Shown piece by piece: positions 22,447-34,229 of a stretch of 64,000 nucleotides of DNA. A program made the position numbers and the translations under genes. Positions within the stretch are counted from its first letter, which is position 1, and each line of letters starts with the position of its first letter. This stretch comes from Thozetella sp. PMI_491. Lineage: Eukaryota; Ascomycota; Sordariomycetes; Chaetosphaeriales; Chaetosphaeriaceae. Under the pieces are notes generated by a model that was not told where the DNA came from, ran no database searches, and saw only the letters and a program-made list of their open reading frames with translations. Location: contig MU270138.1 of NCBI GenBank assembly GCA_021432635.1, forward strand, positions 1 to 64,000. The letters are read 5' to 3'.

Positions 22447-23874
22447 GTTCCGGGAGCATCGTCGCTGCTCGAACTGGGCTGTGGCGCTGGCCGCATCTTG
22501 GGCGTGGGGCGTATGATCATGAATTGGATGGACATGCCCCTTCCCAGCTGTCATGGTTGAGAAAGGGGGATGTCCAAGGAGTAATAGTTGGCCTTGCTAT
22601 CTCTTTCTTGCCTGCCGTCTCTCCCCACTCGCTTGCGTGGAAGACAGCACTCTCATTTGCGTATGCTCGAGCCCGCCCTCGAGCGACCAATTGCTTCGTG
22701 ATACCAAGAGCAATGCTTAGTAGTTAGGAATACATACCCCCGACAATGCGTCAATCAATCGAATACCATACATACACAACGAAGCCAAGGCATTGTACCT
22801 TTTCCCTTTTCTTGTTTGGCCCTCTAGCCGTATCTATATCGTGAGGCAGTTTCAAGACAGCACCAACCAGCTGGAAGCGCCGCGTGCCTAGCTGCTCTGT
22901 ACAGTGCCTTAGCTAGGGGTAGCTGCCATACCTGCATGAACTCGCTCGTGCCCCACTAAGCCTGTCGGCGGAGATTTTCGTTCCAGCTGCTGAGAGGCAA
23001 GCTAGGTATATAGGCTGAGAGGTAGGGATGGGTAAGGCGGTGGTGGGGCAGCTGGCGTTTGCTTGGCAGAATTTATCTTCAAGATGCTCTGTCCTAGCTC
23101 TCTCTTCTCTACGTCGGGTACCTTTTTAGGGTGAGGGATCAGTATACTTGAGCCACTTCGATACAATCGGAATCCAATCTGTACGGCTCTCTCCGCAAGC
23201 GCGATGGGACGTGTTTGAAAAGAAGGGGCGATCCCCGCTTGCGACTTTTCGGGACCCAGCTCCAGATGAGCCACATTGCCTCAGCCCTTCTGTTGGCCCA
23301 TCGCACCGCCTCATCCAATCACTTAAGCAATTGCGTACGCAGCCTCGCGTTCGGCGGGCACGAGCATTCTGAGCTGATCCCTGTCCCTTGTCCCACGTCC
23401 CCTTTTTCCTCCCTCGTCCAAGGTCCAGATCGGACGCCAATCCATCTCCTCTGCCCGGCCCTCTTTCCATGCCCGCATCGGAGTCCACCTCTCCTGAGCC
23501 CGCCATACGTACCTGGGAATTGGATTCCTGAATGAAAGCGCGAAAGGGAGAAAAAGAAACGACGGAGTTGGTTTCCTATGGTCGTTCGCTGATCCACGCC
23601 TCCGTCCCACTCTTCAACCCTTTCGTTAACTGCCGCTTTCCCTTTATCCCCACGTTTTTAGACTTTCCCGCCTTGCCGAGAACCTTCGTTTGTCTGTCGA
23701 CCTCCGGCCAACTCTCTCAACCTTCCTCACGCATCCCGTGACCTGCTCATATGACAGCGTCGCGCACCGTCCCTTCCGTCGCTTTAGCTTTGCATCGATC
23801 TCGCCTTGAAACCGGCTCGACTCGCCTCCCTCCCCCGCACCTCTGAGGTCCGCGCCACCTCCCCCCTCCGTCCA
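22447..23874. other. Spacer and leader before the type II membrane protein gene
   Basis: The left part is the 3' flank of the transporter. The right part (from about 23380) is C/T-rich, like a promoter and leader. A 31-codon upstream ORF (23751-23846) starts at ATATGACAG and stops 28 nt before the next gene's ATG. No other coding signal is seen. Confidence 0.5.
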
Positions 23875-25761
23875 ATGCCGAAGCAATACGTTGTGTTTGG
23901 TCGGCCGGTGCCGCGGGTTGGCGGCCGGCGTATCTCGGTGCTGCTCGTCGCCTTGTCCATCTTCGCCGTCTTCAGCCTGCTCTTCACCCTCCCCTCGGCG
24001 ATCCCCACCGGCCCGAGCCTCCAGCTGGCTGATCGCAAGTTCGCCATCCCCAAGTCGCTCAAGGGCCCGTGGATCAACAGCTTCAACCCCTTCAAGACAC
24101 CGAGCCATCCGCCACCGGCCCAGAAGAATGACACGTACGGCGAGGCGCACTGGTTCGCCAACTGGCGGTGGCTATCGGTCCCATTCTCGAGCTCCTTCAC
24201 CCTCGATGACCGCTCGCTGCTCCCGGTGCTCAGGGAGCGCCCGGCTATCTACTGCTATTACGACCACACAATCGAGAAGGATGATGGTATCAAAGATGCT
24301 GAGAGTGACCTCCTCCTGACCTGGCGGCGTGCATGGTGGGCCCAAGGCTTCAAGCCCATCATCCTCGGTCCTGCCGAAGCTATGAGGAACCCAGTCTACG
24401 AAGAGGTGCAGCGCATGAAGGCGGATCCCACCATGAAGCTGAATTCGACGCTGGAGACAGATATGATGCGGTGGCTGGCCTGGGACAACATGGGTGGTGG
24501 CCTGCTGGCCAACTCGCTACTGTTTCCCATGGCCTCATACAACGATCCCCTGTTGGCGTATCTTCGGCGAGGCGAATTCCCCGCCCTCACCCGGTGGCAG
24601 GGTCTGGGCAGTGGCCTCTTCGCCGGCCCCAAAGGTGGAATTGCAGCCGCCCTCAAGCTGGCCATAGGCAGTCCAGCTCTGAAGACCGGAGCTAGGGACC
24701 TACTTGAGGCCGTGTCGGCTGTGGCTGGCGACAAGGACACGAAGGCATTCGATATCGACGACCAGCCGGACTCGCTTGCCTTCTACGACGCCACCACCCT
24801 CGCCGACAAGTATTCCAAAGTCGCCGATCTGTTCGGCACATCTCGGGCTGAGGGTTTCACCAGCCTCAACCAGCTGATCACGTCGCACCTGCACCTGACC
24901 TGGCAGAACCTCTTCTCCGATGGAATCTCGGTCGTCAAGCCCCTGCCGCACCACACCACCCATATGATCCGGCCTGCATACGAGTTGGCAAAGCAACTGG
25001 CTCAATGCCATGATAGCCCTGTCCCGCAGTCTTGCCCTCCAAACCGCAAATGCTCTCCTTGCACGTCCTCACGCCCCATGAAGATCCGGACGCCGCCCGT
25101 CTACCAGAACAGCTCCACGCTGTACGTCATCGGCACCGTGCCTCACCCTTACACCACCGCCACCCTCACTCACCTGCGCGATTCCCTCGATACCCCTTGG
25201 ATCCGGCGCACCAGCCCCCGTGATCCCTGGGTTATTGCCGTCACTAAAGAGGTGCTCGGTGCGGGCATGTCAGCGGCCCCTCGGATCCTGCGCTTCAAGG
25301 ATGCCGTTGCGTCCGAGTTCAACTCGACGCGCTGTCTCTGGCTCACCGCAGAGGATGACATGCCCACCGGCCTGGAATGGCACTTCGGCTTTGCCATCCC
25401 CACCAACGAGACCCGGACTGATGAAAGCGGGTCTGAGACAACGGAGCACGACCTGCAGGATGGGCCTGCCGCGAAGCCGGAGGAACTGAAGCGGGAGCCG
25501 GCCTTGCTCGCCCGCGCGCGCGAGGTGGTGCATCACGCGCGCAAAGATGAAGCCAAGCTCAAGAAGACGGTTGAGTCATGGAACCTGGCTGACACAGAGG
25601 CGTGGAAGTTCACCCGAGCCTACCGGGCGCGGGAGACAATGGAGCGCAAACAGTGGGAGGAGGAGGAGATGCGTTTCGCTGGCGGCGCCGGCACCGAGAA
25701 GGGACCCAAACCCGGCTGGGGCCGTTGGCTGAACCGCCAGCGGGAGCGGTGGAGCGACTGA
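23875..25761 (+). CDS. Unrecognised type II membrane protein, possibly Golgi-resident
   Basis: Single exon, 628 aa, starting at the first ATG of the frame (CCAATGCCG). A short basic N terminus (RPVPRVGGRR) precedes one hydrophobic segment at residues about 20-39 (SVLLVALSIFAVFSLLF), so a signal anchor with a lumenal body is predicted. Five N-glycosylation sequons fit this (NDT, NST, NSS, NST, NET). Conserved-looking segments are RPAIYCYYDHTIEKDDG with LTWRRAWWAQGFKPIILGP, then WLAWDNMGGGLLANSLLFPM, and a four-cysteine cluster CHDSPVPQSCPPNRKCSPC. The architecture resembles Golgi glycosyltransferases, but I see no decisive DxD signature and do not name an activity. The C terminus is charged and helical. 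Confidence 0.82.
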   Translation: MPKQYVVFGRPVPRVGGRRISVLLVALSIFAVFSLLFTLPSAIPTGPSLQLADRKFAIPKSLKGPWINSFNPFKTPSHPPPAQKNDTYGEAHWFANWRWLSVPFSSSFTLDDRSLLPVLRERPAIYCYYDHTIEKDDGIKDAESDLLLTWRRAWWAQGFKPIILGPAEAMRNPVYEEVQRMKADPTMKLNSTLETDMMRWLAWDNMGGGLLANSLLFPMASYNDPLLAYLRRGEFPALTRWQGLGSGLFAGPKGGIAAALKLAIGSPALKTGARDLLEAVSAVAGDKDTKAFDIDDQPDSLAFYDATTLADKYSKVADLFGTSRAEGFTSLNQLITSHLHLTWQNLFSDGISVVKPLPHHTTHMIRPAYELAKQLAQCHDSPVPQSCPPNRKCSPCTSSRPMKIRTPPVYQNSSTLYVIGTVPHPYTTATLTHLRDSLDTPWIRRTSPRDPWVIAVTKEVLGAGMSAAPRILRFKDAVASEFNSTRCLWLTAEDDMPTGLEWHFGFAIPTNETRTDESGSETTEHDLQDGPAAKPEELKREPALLARAREVVHHARKDEAKLKKTVESWNLADTEAWKFTRAYRARETMERKQWEEEEMRFAGGAGTEKGPKPGWGRWLNRQRERWSD

Positions 25762-26301
25762 ACACACGTGGTAAGGAGTGTTGCGATAGGAACTGAATCC
25801 CGAGCATATGTCTTTTCCCCCTGTGCGGAGAACGGACCATGCATTTGAAGAACCTTGTATTTTTGGCCCATCTTTTTTGAACGGACTACCTAGGCAGTTT
25901 GTTGCAGTGTACATATAGGTTGGCGTTCTTGCGATGGTTATCGCGACGGCATGGAGTTGGAAGAGTCGGGATCACGCCGTTTACGGATCTTCAAGTAGAG
26001 CGCCCCATTCCTGGGAGGGGGGATTGACAAAATTCACAATGAAATGACAAGATACGCACCGGCCGCGCTGTGAAGATTGCCATCATCTGTGTATTTGTTG
26101 TACAAGTTGCCTCTGCCGGTCTACGAGTAGCCTTTAGACTCCGTGGTTGTTTCCCTATGCTAGACCTAGAATCCCATGCAGAACAATGTTACCAACGTAG
26201 AACCTTCCTGTGACATCCCATAAGTCCCTCGGGTTCCAGAGCTCTCGTATATAGAGGCCCTGTAGATGCCTTGCACTGAAGCATTGAGCCCGCTATTTTC
26301 T
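25762..26301. other. Convergent spacer with 3' flanks
   Basis: Holds the 3' ends of the type II membrane protein gene and the Abp2 gene. AT-rich words near 25855-25920 and 26035-26110 are compatible with polyadenylation. No gene is seen. Confidence 0.5.
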
Positions 26302-28471
26302 CTACACGGCGGGGTCGTCCGGCTTATTGGGATCCCGCAGGGAGTTCAGGACGTTCATCCGGAGCAGGTGCAGTTCCTGGTCCTTGCTGCGCACCACCGA
26401 CATGAGGTCGTTGTACTTCTTCTCCCAGTCGACAGCCTTACCCTCCTCGCCGGCGGCCGACTCAGCCGGCTTCCGCTTCCACCGGTCGTGCGGCACCGTC
26501 TCCCGCATGTGGAAACTGCCCGTGATGTCGCCGAGCTGCAGCTCCCAGGTGCACTCATAACGAGTGCGATCAACGTCGTCGTAGCGCGTGATATGGATGA
26601 ATTTACCCACGTGGAGGAACTTGCCGCCCGCCAGCGCCGACATGTTGATCAGGAAGGCCTCCTTGCTAGGGGACGCCTTGAGCACATTTTCGATGACGGT
26701 CGTCGCGATCGCCATCGCCTCCTCCATGCCGCACGGCGGGATCTGATTGCCGCTCGAGTCGCTCCACCGTCCATCCCGGAGGAGGTGCACGAAAAAAGCC
26801 TCGAGCTCGTCTCGGTTGGTACGGTTGCTGGTGTCCTGAAACCGGAGCGGCTTGTGCGGCGAGTTGGGGGTCACGCTCGAATTAGAGGACGGCACCGACG
26901 ACTGTGCGTTCCATGTCTGGCTGAGGAGGGGAATGACGTTGGTGACAATATCGGGCATAGTAGGGGCCAGGGAGGAGGTCTCTTGTACTGGGACTGAGGG
27001 TGAGACGGCAGGGATGTGAGGCTGTGGCGCATTCTCGCCGTTGATGACCACGACAGGAGGTGGAGGAGTGGCCAGTCGCACCTCGCCTCCCACCCGTTCA
27101 GGCACTTGGAGGGAGAGCCTACTCCGCTTGGCCGGCCGAGGAGGGATAGTGTGGTCTGTAGGGGAAGGGAGCGTCATGCTCCGGGTCGGGGGGACTGCCG
27201 GAGTTGTCGGAGCCGACACAGGAGTAAGAGAGGTGCTTCCGGGAATGGCACTTAGAGGTGTTGTGGCAACCTGCGTGACAGCGCTCTGGGGCAGCGCGCT
27301 TTCAGGGGGGACGTCGCTGTCGAATGAAGGCGCGGGGAGTTTGAACCCTTGTGGTTCAGTCGAAGGGAAAGCAGAAAAGGGTCCGTCACCGCCGGCGGCG
27401 CGGTTCGGCGGCCGCCCGCGCGTTTTCCCGGTTGAAGACGCCCCGCTCCTCCAAGCGGAGGACACGACTTTCGCGCCGTGCCTCCGCGCCATCGTCCGGC
27501 CTTTGGACGGTGTGATAGCAGACTTGGGCTCCGAAGGGTCGGCCCAGAATGCGTTCCTCGTCGAGGGCGTCACGGCCGAGTGGGGGTATGCAGTCATGGG
27601 TGTCTGCACAATGTCTGTGTTCGTCCATGGCATTCCCGGTGGATGGGCTATCGAGGGCGTGATCGCCGACGAGGGGAAGAAATAGGTGTGGCCTCTCGCA
27701 TCGGGTTGGGCTGACCACGGATCCCCGCCGTTCTCAGGCCGAGCTGAGAGGTCGTCAACCATAGGCGACTTAGTATTATCGTCCTCGAGGCCTCTCCTCT
27801 TGCCTCGCCTAGGCTTCAGCTGGGGCATGAGGGAGCGAAGGGCCATATCATCCTCTGCGGCAACGCCATCCCGCTCCGACTCGTTGATGGGGTTAGATTC
27901 TGCAGGCAAGTCCGTCCAGTAGGTCGAGGGCCGCTGGAGGAGATAGTCAAAGAAGGCATCAACGTGCATAGAACGCATCCACCTCTACACCCCTGTCTTA
28001 GTATCTCGAGCCGGGGTTTATTGGAGGCAGGGGGAGGGGGACGGGTGGGCAAATCACCTTTAGTCGTACAGCATACTGCTGGATCTTTTGGGAGCTCTCA
28101 CCCTTCTCCGTGTCGGGCGGGTCAACGCCCAGCTTGAGGGCCAGCTCCGCCCATGTCTTAAGCTCCTTGGTCTCGAGCTGACCGATGAGCTCAAACAGGG
28201 TGAAGGTGCTAAAAGTCTTGCCTCCGCTCTTTGGCGGCGTCTGAAAGGCCTCGCGGAGGGCGACGGTGCTGGTATCTGTCGGGACGCCCGGGTTGCAGTA
28301 GAGGATGAATTTGACATATGCAGCCTCGATGGTGCCGCTCGCGACGGCGCGATCGGGCAGGCTGCGCCGAGCGGCCGGGGAGCCGCGCGAGAGATCCGAC
28401 CGAGGCGTGAGGCTCCGGGCGGCGGGCGGCGAATGCGACTGAGAGGAAGCTGCGAAGCTTGGGTGCAGCAT
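26302..28471 (-). CDS. abp2: ARS-binding protein 2 (Abp2-domain) homologue
   Basis: Two exons (28471-28058, 27984-26302), 698 aa. The intron begins GTGATT, and the junction AVRLK-RWMRSMHVDAFF restores the family sequence. The N-terminal half of the Abp2 domain is plain: TIEAAYVKFILYCNPGVPTD, FQTPPKSGGKTFSTFTLFEL, KTWAELALKLGV and SSQKIQQYAVRLK. The middle is a Pro/Ser/Thr-rich disordered region with repeated AITPS/AVTPS-like words. The C-terminal third is again folded (LEAFFVHLLRDGRWSDSSGN; YDDVDRTRYECTWELQLGDI), with a final helix. Abp2 was described in fission yeast as a protein binding replication-origin DNA. A nuclear DNA-binding role is expected from the family, but targets here are unknown. 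ATG 28471 was chosen; the frame upstream lacks another ATG. Confidence 0.88.
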
Positions 28472-29881
28472 GGTCACGGGCAGCGGTCCCCGCCACAACC
28501 TCAGTCGTTCATGAGCCAAGCGGGCGGCGGTGCTGGTCCCGAGATCAAACGCTCACTAGGAGCTTTCGCGCTCGCAATCGCTGGCGACGGACTCTCAAGA
28601 GCATTCAGGACCCTGTGCATGTTCGTTGCCCATGCATCTCCGGATCCTGGAGGATTCGCAGGCCTCGTTGACTGCTTGCGCTTTCCTTAGGGTACTGAGA
28701 CAGCGAGCGCGCGCGAGACAGGCGTGCGTGTGTGTCAGGCTGCCGGGCCCTGCGATGATCAAAACGCTCACGGTCGCGAGGGGAGGCGAGACACTCTACA
28801 GCAAAGGATGCGGCTGTTGGGGTTCGCTTGTCTACTTAGATAAGCTGGCCTCCTCCGTTTTGTGAGCTTAGCCTGCGTGCTAGTGTCGCTGTGGTCTTGT
28901 AGGTGTTGCGAGGGAAGGAGCTGAGGCTCGAACCCAAGGCAATGAGGAAAGGCCACTTGAGGATGGCGCCGTCAGGATCAATCTGCGGAGCTCGCGAGCC
29001 GGATCGTGAGGCGAAGAATAGGTTAAGCACAACCGACCGGAGCGGAAAGTCTGGCCTCTGTTCCGGGTGCTTGCGCGTCGTTCTCAAGTTCGAGTTGTAA
29101 AAGGCATCTCGAAGACATTCAGCCGTCCCAGCCTCCCGAACTTCCATTGTCTTTCGGTTGCCAAAAATAGACCTGAAGGGACAGCGGGGACTGAGAGCGA
29201 GAGGAACTGTGTGCGCCGCACTGTTCTTCTTGGCGCGCCCTGCGACAGCTACAAAAGGGATTCGCCGTGCAGCTGCATGCTTGCAGGAAGTGCTTACAGT
29301 GCGAGATCGTGGCTGGCGGGCCCGGGACGCGAGGAAGCATGCATCACCTGAAAAAAGCTGGGCGAACAGCGAGGCTCGGCAGGCCGCTTCGGCTCGATTC
29401 AGACCAAAAAAAGTTGGGGCCTTTTGCCAGAGCATTGGGCGGCTGTCGTAACGAGCAGCTGCGAACGAACGGCTCTGGGGCCGTGGAGTCGTGGAGGGAG
29501 CAAGAGCGAGCCTTGGGGCGAAATCACATGGTAGCATCCGTAGACGGGGCGGTAGACCCGCTCTTGCATCGCGGGGCCGGCACTTCCCTTTGTGACGTCG
29601 CTGGCTGCCACGGCTTTTTGGGGAGCGCGCGAAGGGGTGGATAACATCGGACCTCGGTTGGAAATGACTATAGGAGATTCAACTTCATGCTGCTCCCTCC
29701 TGACCTCCCATCGAGAGGAATGGACCCGGTAACCACTGCATGAACATAAAGGGGACCATCGGTTGATATTTTTTAGTCCTTTTTTTTTTTTTAATTGTTC
29801 CCCCTCTACCCTTGGTCCTGTGGAACACCACGGTTGCACATTGCTTACCGCGAGACCTCCAGACGACACCGGCAGCCCAAC
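28472..29881. promoter_or_regulatory. Divergent promoter region between abp2 and the ANT1-like carrier
   Basis: About 1.4 kb of noncoding sequence carries two promoters. A long minus-strand open frame (about 28836-29537) has biased Arg/Ser/Ala composition and no recognisable domain, so I do not call it. A 12-T run lies at about 29780, upstream of the carrier leader. Confidence 0.5.
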
Positions 29882-31101
29882 ATGTCGCTCTCCAAGCCCG
29901 TCCTCCCGCAGAACGACAACGTCGCCCACGCCCTCGCGGGTGCGGGCGGCGGCATTCTGTCCATGGTCTTGACGTACGGTTTTCTTCGCTCCTTCGTCTC
30001 CTGCCTCCCCCCCTCTTCCTCTTCCTCTTCCTCTTCCCCTTCCCGCTCCCGGCTGTTCGGTGCGCGACGCCAACAGCCGGGCGGCCGGCGGTCTCTCTAT
30101 CTCTTCTCTCTTTGGCCGGCTTTGGCCCGCATCTTGACTTCGCTGACCGCTTTGTTCGCGCAGCTACCCCCTCGTTACGCTGTCAACCCGTGCCCAAGTC
30201 GAGGCCAAGCTCAGCAACACGTCCTTCCTCAAGACGGTCCAGCAGATCATCGCGCGCCATGGCGTGTCCGACCTCTATTCGGGCCTGTCGTCGGCTCTGC
30301 TCGGCATCAGCATTACCAACTTTGTCTACTACTATTGGTACGAGTGGACGAGGGCCTTCTTTGAGGCGGCCGCGGCCAAGGCCGGCCGCGCTTCCAAGAA
30401 GCTCACTACGATCGAGAGCATGATTGCCGGTGCCATCGCGGGCTCCGCCACGGTCATCCTGACCAACCCCATCTGGGTCGTCAACACCCGTGTCACCACG
30501 CGGCAGAATGCTGTCGAGGAGGACGTCGAGAAGGGCCTAGCCGACCCGCGCAAGGCGAAGCGCCCAACTACCACCGGCACGCTGCTTAGCATGCTGCGCA
30601 ATGAAGGCGTCAAGTCGCTGTTCGCCGGCATTGTACCCGCCCTGATCCTGGTCATGAACCCAATTCTGCAGTACACGTTCTTTGAGCAGATGAAGAACGC
30701 GGCTGAGCGGAGAAAGATGCGTGTCACGCCCACTATTGCCTTCTTCCTTGGCGCCCTAGGCAAGCTATTCGCCACCACCATCACGTACCCGTACATCACG
30801 GTCAAGAGCCAGATGCACGTTGCCTCGGATGGCAAGAAGGAGACGGTAGCGGAGGCGATTAGTCGGGTGATCAAGGAGGAGGGCTACGAAGGACTGTACA
30901 AGGGTGAGTCTGTCCTGCTTGCCTAGAGCCGCCATTCTGGCTAGAAAGTAGCCGGCACTAACTAGTGTGTACGCAGGCATTGGCCCCAAGGTCACTCAGA
31001 GCGTCTTGACTGCAGCGTTTCTGTTTGCCTTCAAGGATGCTTTGTATGGACAGAGCGTCCGGCTAAGGGCGACGTTGGCAAACAAGAAGCTGACCACGTG
31101 A
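29882..31101 (+). CDS. ANT1: Peroxisomal adenine-nucleotide carrier (ANT1/PMP47 type)
   Basis: Three exons (29882-29973, 30164-30903, 30977-31101), 318 aa. The three mitochondrial-carrier repeats show the special signatures of the PMP47/ANT1 branch instead of plain PxDxxK. These are YPLVTLSTRAQVE in repeat 1, NPIWVVNTRVTTR in repeat 2 and YPYITVKSQMHV in repeat 3. NPIWVVNTR in particular marks this subfamily. Family members import ATP into peroxisomes in exchange for AMP/ADP to fuel fatty-acid activation. The first intron is long for this window (190 nt) and carries a (TCTTCC)n stretch. The gene is divergent from abp2. Subfamily assignment is confident; a plant PXN-like NAD/CoA role cannot be excluded. 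Confidence 0.9.
30014..30037 (+). repeat. (TCTTCC)4 microsatellite in intron 1 of the ANT1-like gene
   Basis: Four perfect hexamer copies form a polypyrimidine tract inside the 190-nt first intron. It may lengthen the intron without affecting coding. Confidence 0.8.
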
Positions 31102-31641
31102 AGCTACTTTCTGGTTATCTAGCTGAGAAGTGCATGTGCGATATATTGGATGTGTATAGGGCCGGCATGTTGGATCTGCCGCGCAGAGAGCCATGCCTCG
31201 GGGCCTGGCGATGAAGTCACGAACATGGAACAGGTTTTGCGCAAGCATGGAGAGGGATAGTATTGTCTGTGCAATAATCCACATTTAGCAGCAGGCCGCG
31301 GTATGGACGGCCCCGAAGGCTACGGATAGAGCGAGGTGTAGAAAAAGATCACTACCCGAATGAGCTGTGTCCGCCGTGCTCGCTGTGCCCGTCCTTGTCT
31401 ATCCCCCCCTCCTTTTTTTCTCTGACTGATGTGGAATCATCGCTAAATGCTATGCAGGCGGCCAGCTCTCGCTGCCGACCGATTGCTTCCGTTTGCAACC
31501 CCGGCTTAGTCCGTATTCCATCAGGGTCCAATCAGGGAACCCATTTCTATGAATGTTGCGTCATGTTGTCCCATGGCGTTTCCCGATGCTTCCCAGGGTC
31601 CTTCGTCCGTTGCCCTCGTCTGCTCAGCGCACGACCTGGTC
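31102..31641. other. Convergent spacer with 3' flanks
   Basis: Lies between the carrier stop and the NAA35 stop. No gene-like frame is seen; only 3' flanking sequence and a short T-run near 31415. Confidence 0.5.
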
Positions 31642-34229
31642 CTACCGGATCGTGATCTTAGGCACCACCCACCATTCGTGGAATGCCTTCTCTGGTTTCG
31701 GAATTTCTACCTTCCACTCCTTGCCTCTGCCTTCATTCTTCCCCTCCGCCGTGTCGGCTCCCGCGAGTGCCTTCTGCAGCGTCGAGACTGCGATGCCCGC
31801 CGCAATGGCGCTACGCAGGCCGTTCTTCGTGCCGGACAGCCAACGGTCGTGCGCCCGCACTGCGAAAGCCTCCTTGTCCGAAAACTTCCCCAGCACCTCG
31901 AACCCACGCTTAGCCCCGGCCACAGCGCGCTCGGCATAGTCCAGCAGGCTAGCTGTTGGGCTGTCCGGCTGCTTGGTCGCCCGTTCGAAGGCCGCGAAGG
32001 ACGGTAGCTCGGGCAGGCCGATTGGTGCGAAGGGCCGCATCCGGATGTCATAGCGCAGAGAGTCGGTGCTATATGGCCGCGGAGGTGGTTCGATCGCGCG
32101 CTCGCGGTACAATACCGTGTACAGGCACGACAGTGCGTCGGCTAGCTCCCAAGTCACAGCGGCATCGAGCACCATCAAACGAAGATAGTCGAGAGCGCGC
32201 CGGAATTGTGCGTCCATCGACGCGGTGTACGGCGTCGCCTCCTCGAGGCATCGCCTTCGCAGATCGGCCCTCGCGTGCAAGTTGAAGGCCTTGATGCGTT
32301 CAGCGTGCTGCGCGCGCGTCTTGGCCAGGTAGCTCAGATACCAATACATCCCCGCCAACTCATCGGGTTGGTATGTCTCAAGCTCAAAGCCAAGCTGAAC
32401 GATCCATTCCATGAGCCGGAGCTTATAGAGATAAGCCCACGACGAGAGGGGCAGGGAATAGACGGGCTCCATGCCGGCGGGTGCCACGGTAGGGTACTGG
32501 ATGGGCTGCTCCTCGAGTTGGATTTGTAGTAGTTGGTCAATCTCTTCGGCATCGACTTGCACCGTCTCCCAGTCCTGGATGGAATGGCAGAGCGTCCGAC
32601 GGACCCGACAGCGATTCTGACAGAAGGCGCGGAGGATATCAAAGTAGGACTGAGCTGCCCGTTGTCGGAAGATCTCCATCTGGTGCGCCATCGCAAACCG
32701 AGGGTCGTGCGGTGCCTCGACCGCATCATTAGAGGGGTCTAAGAGCCGGCTGCCAGGGAGTACAGTGATGGCTAGGTCGTCATCCATGACCTGCCGTATG
32801 CTGAGGTGCCCCAGAATGATCATGTCCCTAAACAGAAAACTCTGGAGCAGCGTCCGAATGTAGACCAGTGGCTGCGGCTTCTTGGCTTGGAAGGTTAAGA
32901 CAAAAGTCTGTCAGATGTCGAGCCGGTCAGTTTTATAGGTTTTGATAATAGCATATGAGCGTAGGGAGGGCTATCGCACCATAAGGCTCTGTGAATCCGA
33001 ATAATAAAGCACATCCAAGACTTCGATGGCATCGTCGACTAGTTTCTTGAAGTGGTCCCAAGCCTCATCAAAACTCAGCTGGACTATGGGGCGTGGGGGT
33101 ACGGTGCTTGCGAGTCGGCGCTGTATCTTGGTGCTAAAAGCCTCGGGCACAGGCACGCCGAGATCATGTCCCAGCTTGATCTGGTCCCAGACGACCTGCA
33201 TCTGTCTCCAGGGTAGCTTTAGCGACTCAGGCTCGCTCCTGAGCTCGGATAGCTCGATAGCGCGGAGAAACGCGGTCCTGAACTCGAGGCGGTAGCTAAG
33301 AGCGTTGGAAAGCTCGTCGGATATCTTATGCTGGATGCTGCCGAGCATCCTACGGGCTTCCAAGATCTCATCTCGGATGTCGTTGTGGTCAATATTTTCT
33401 AGCAATGTCCGGTGGTAGTTGTTTGTCACAAAGTCTTCCTCCTGTTTTGGGTATGAGCTGACTGAAGTCTTTTGACGTGCTAGGAGACTTGCCTCGTAGT
33501 AATGTTCGTATTTGATGCGTTCATTCACGTACCAACAGGCTTTCAGCAAGCCCAATATGTACGCGCGCAGCACGGTGAGCATGGGGTCTCTCGGGTCTGA
33601 CTCCTTGCGGTTGCGGATAAAGTCGGCATCCGCTAGCGTCTCAGGGGCTGGGTTCATCATGGCTTCTATGTAAACGTTGGTGAGAAGCGTCTGGGATAGA
33701 GGGTAGCCGAGATGCCATGCCATCTACGAGCAGTTAGGAAGCTGTGATAAGAGCGATACGGGCTTTCGATCGACGAACTTCTAGGCAGAGAAGCTGGTCT
33801 ATGATGCCCAGCACTTCTTTGGGGAGTATGGGCCGCGTGACGTCGAAATCGACATCCAGGGACTCTCCTAGGGCCAAGCAGCCGCTATCCATCTTGGGGT
33901 CCATTATCTATGACCAAGCGTCAGAGTCATACTCTAGTGGCTACCAGTGAGGCCGACTAACCTCGAGAGCCCCGACGGACTCAAAGAGGGTGAAATAGTC
34001 ATCCTTGACTAGCTCACCGGGCTGCAAGGCTGAGTGCCTGGATTAGCATCAGGCTGGCCAACGAGAGAAGGGTGGAACTGAGATACATACTCGCAGCCGC
34101 ATCTTTGAACCGCTCCGTGATGTCTGTGGCGATAATTCCCTCGCTCGAGATCCTTGGGGCCGGCGGTTGGGCATCAGGCGTTATCGAAAGCCCTCCCAGC
34201 TCTTCACAAATGTGAGCTCGAGATGCCAT
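31642..34229 (-). CDS. NAA35: NatC N-acetyltransferase auxiliary subunit (Mak10/NAA35)
   Basis: Exons 34229-34091, 34029-33962, 33907-33779, 33723-32980 and 32907-31642. The hallmark of Mak10 proteins, IMDPKMDSGCLALGE, opens exon 3. It is preceded by DITERFKDAA, LQPGELVKDDYFTLFESVGALE and followed by LDVDFDVTRPILPKEVLGI. NatC acetylates N-terminal Met followed by hydrophobic residues on nascent chains at the ribosome; NAA35 is its large scaffold subunit. Exon 4 contains a 51-nt in-frame stretch (33492-33442) with GCAAGT at one end and ACAG at the other, probably a GC-AG intron. The protein is 781 aa if retained, 764 aa if spliced. The intron before MAWHLGYPL has the unusual donor GTTCGT. Identification is secure; the exon 4 detail is not. 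Confidence 0.92.
33442..33492 (-). other. Candidate GC-AG intron inside NAA35
   Basis: Coding-strand sequence runs from GAG|GCAAGT to ACAG|GAGGAA, 51 nt and a multiple of three without a stop. Splicing would join YEHYYE to EEDFVTNNYHR. GCAAGT is the classic GC donor. Both spliced and retained forms stay in frame. Confidence 0.55.

Noticed and set aside
28836-29537. A 233-codon minus-strand open frame upstream of abp2
   Set aside because: Arg/Ser/Ala-biased, no domain, lies in a divergent promoter region; no splice or start evidence.
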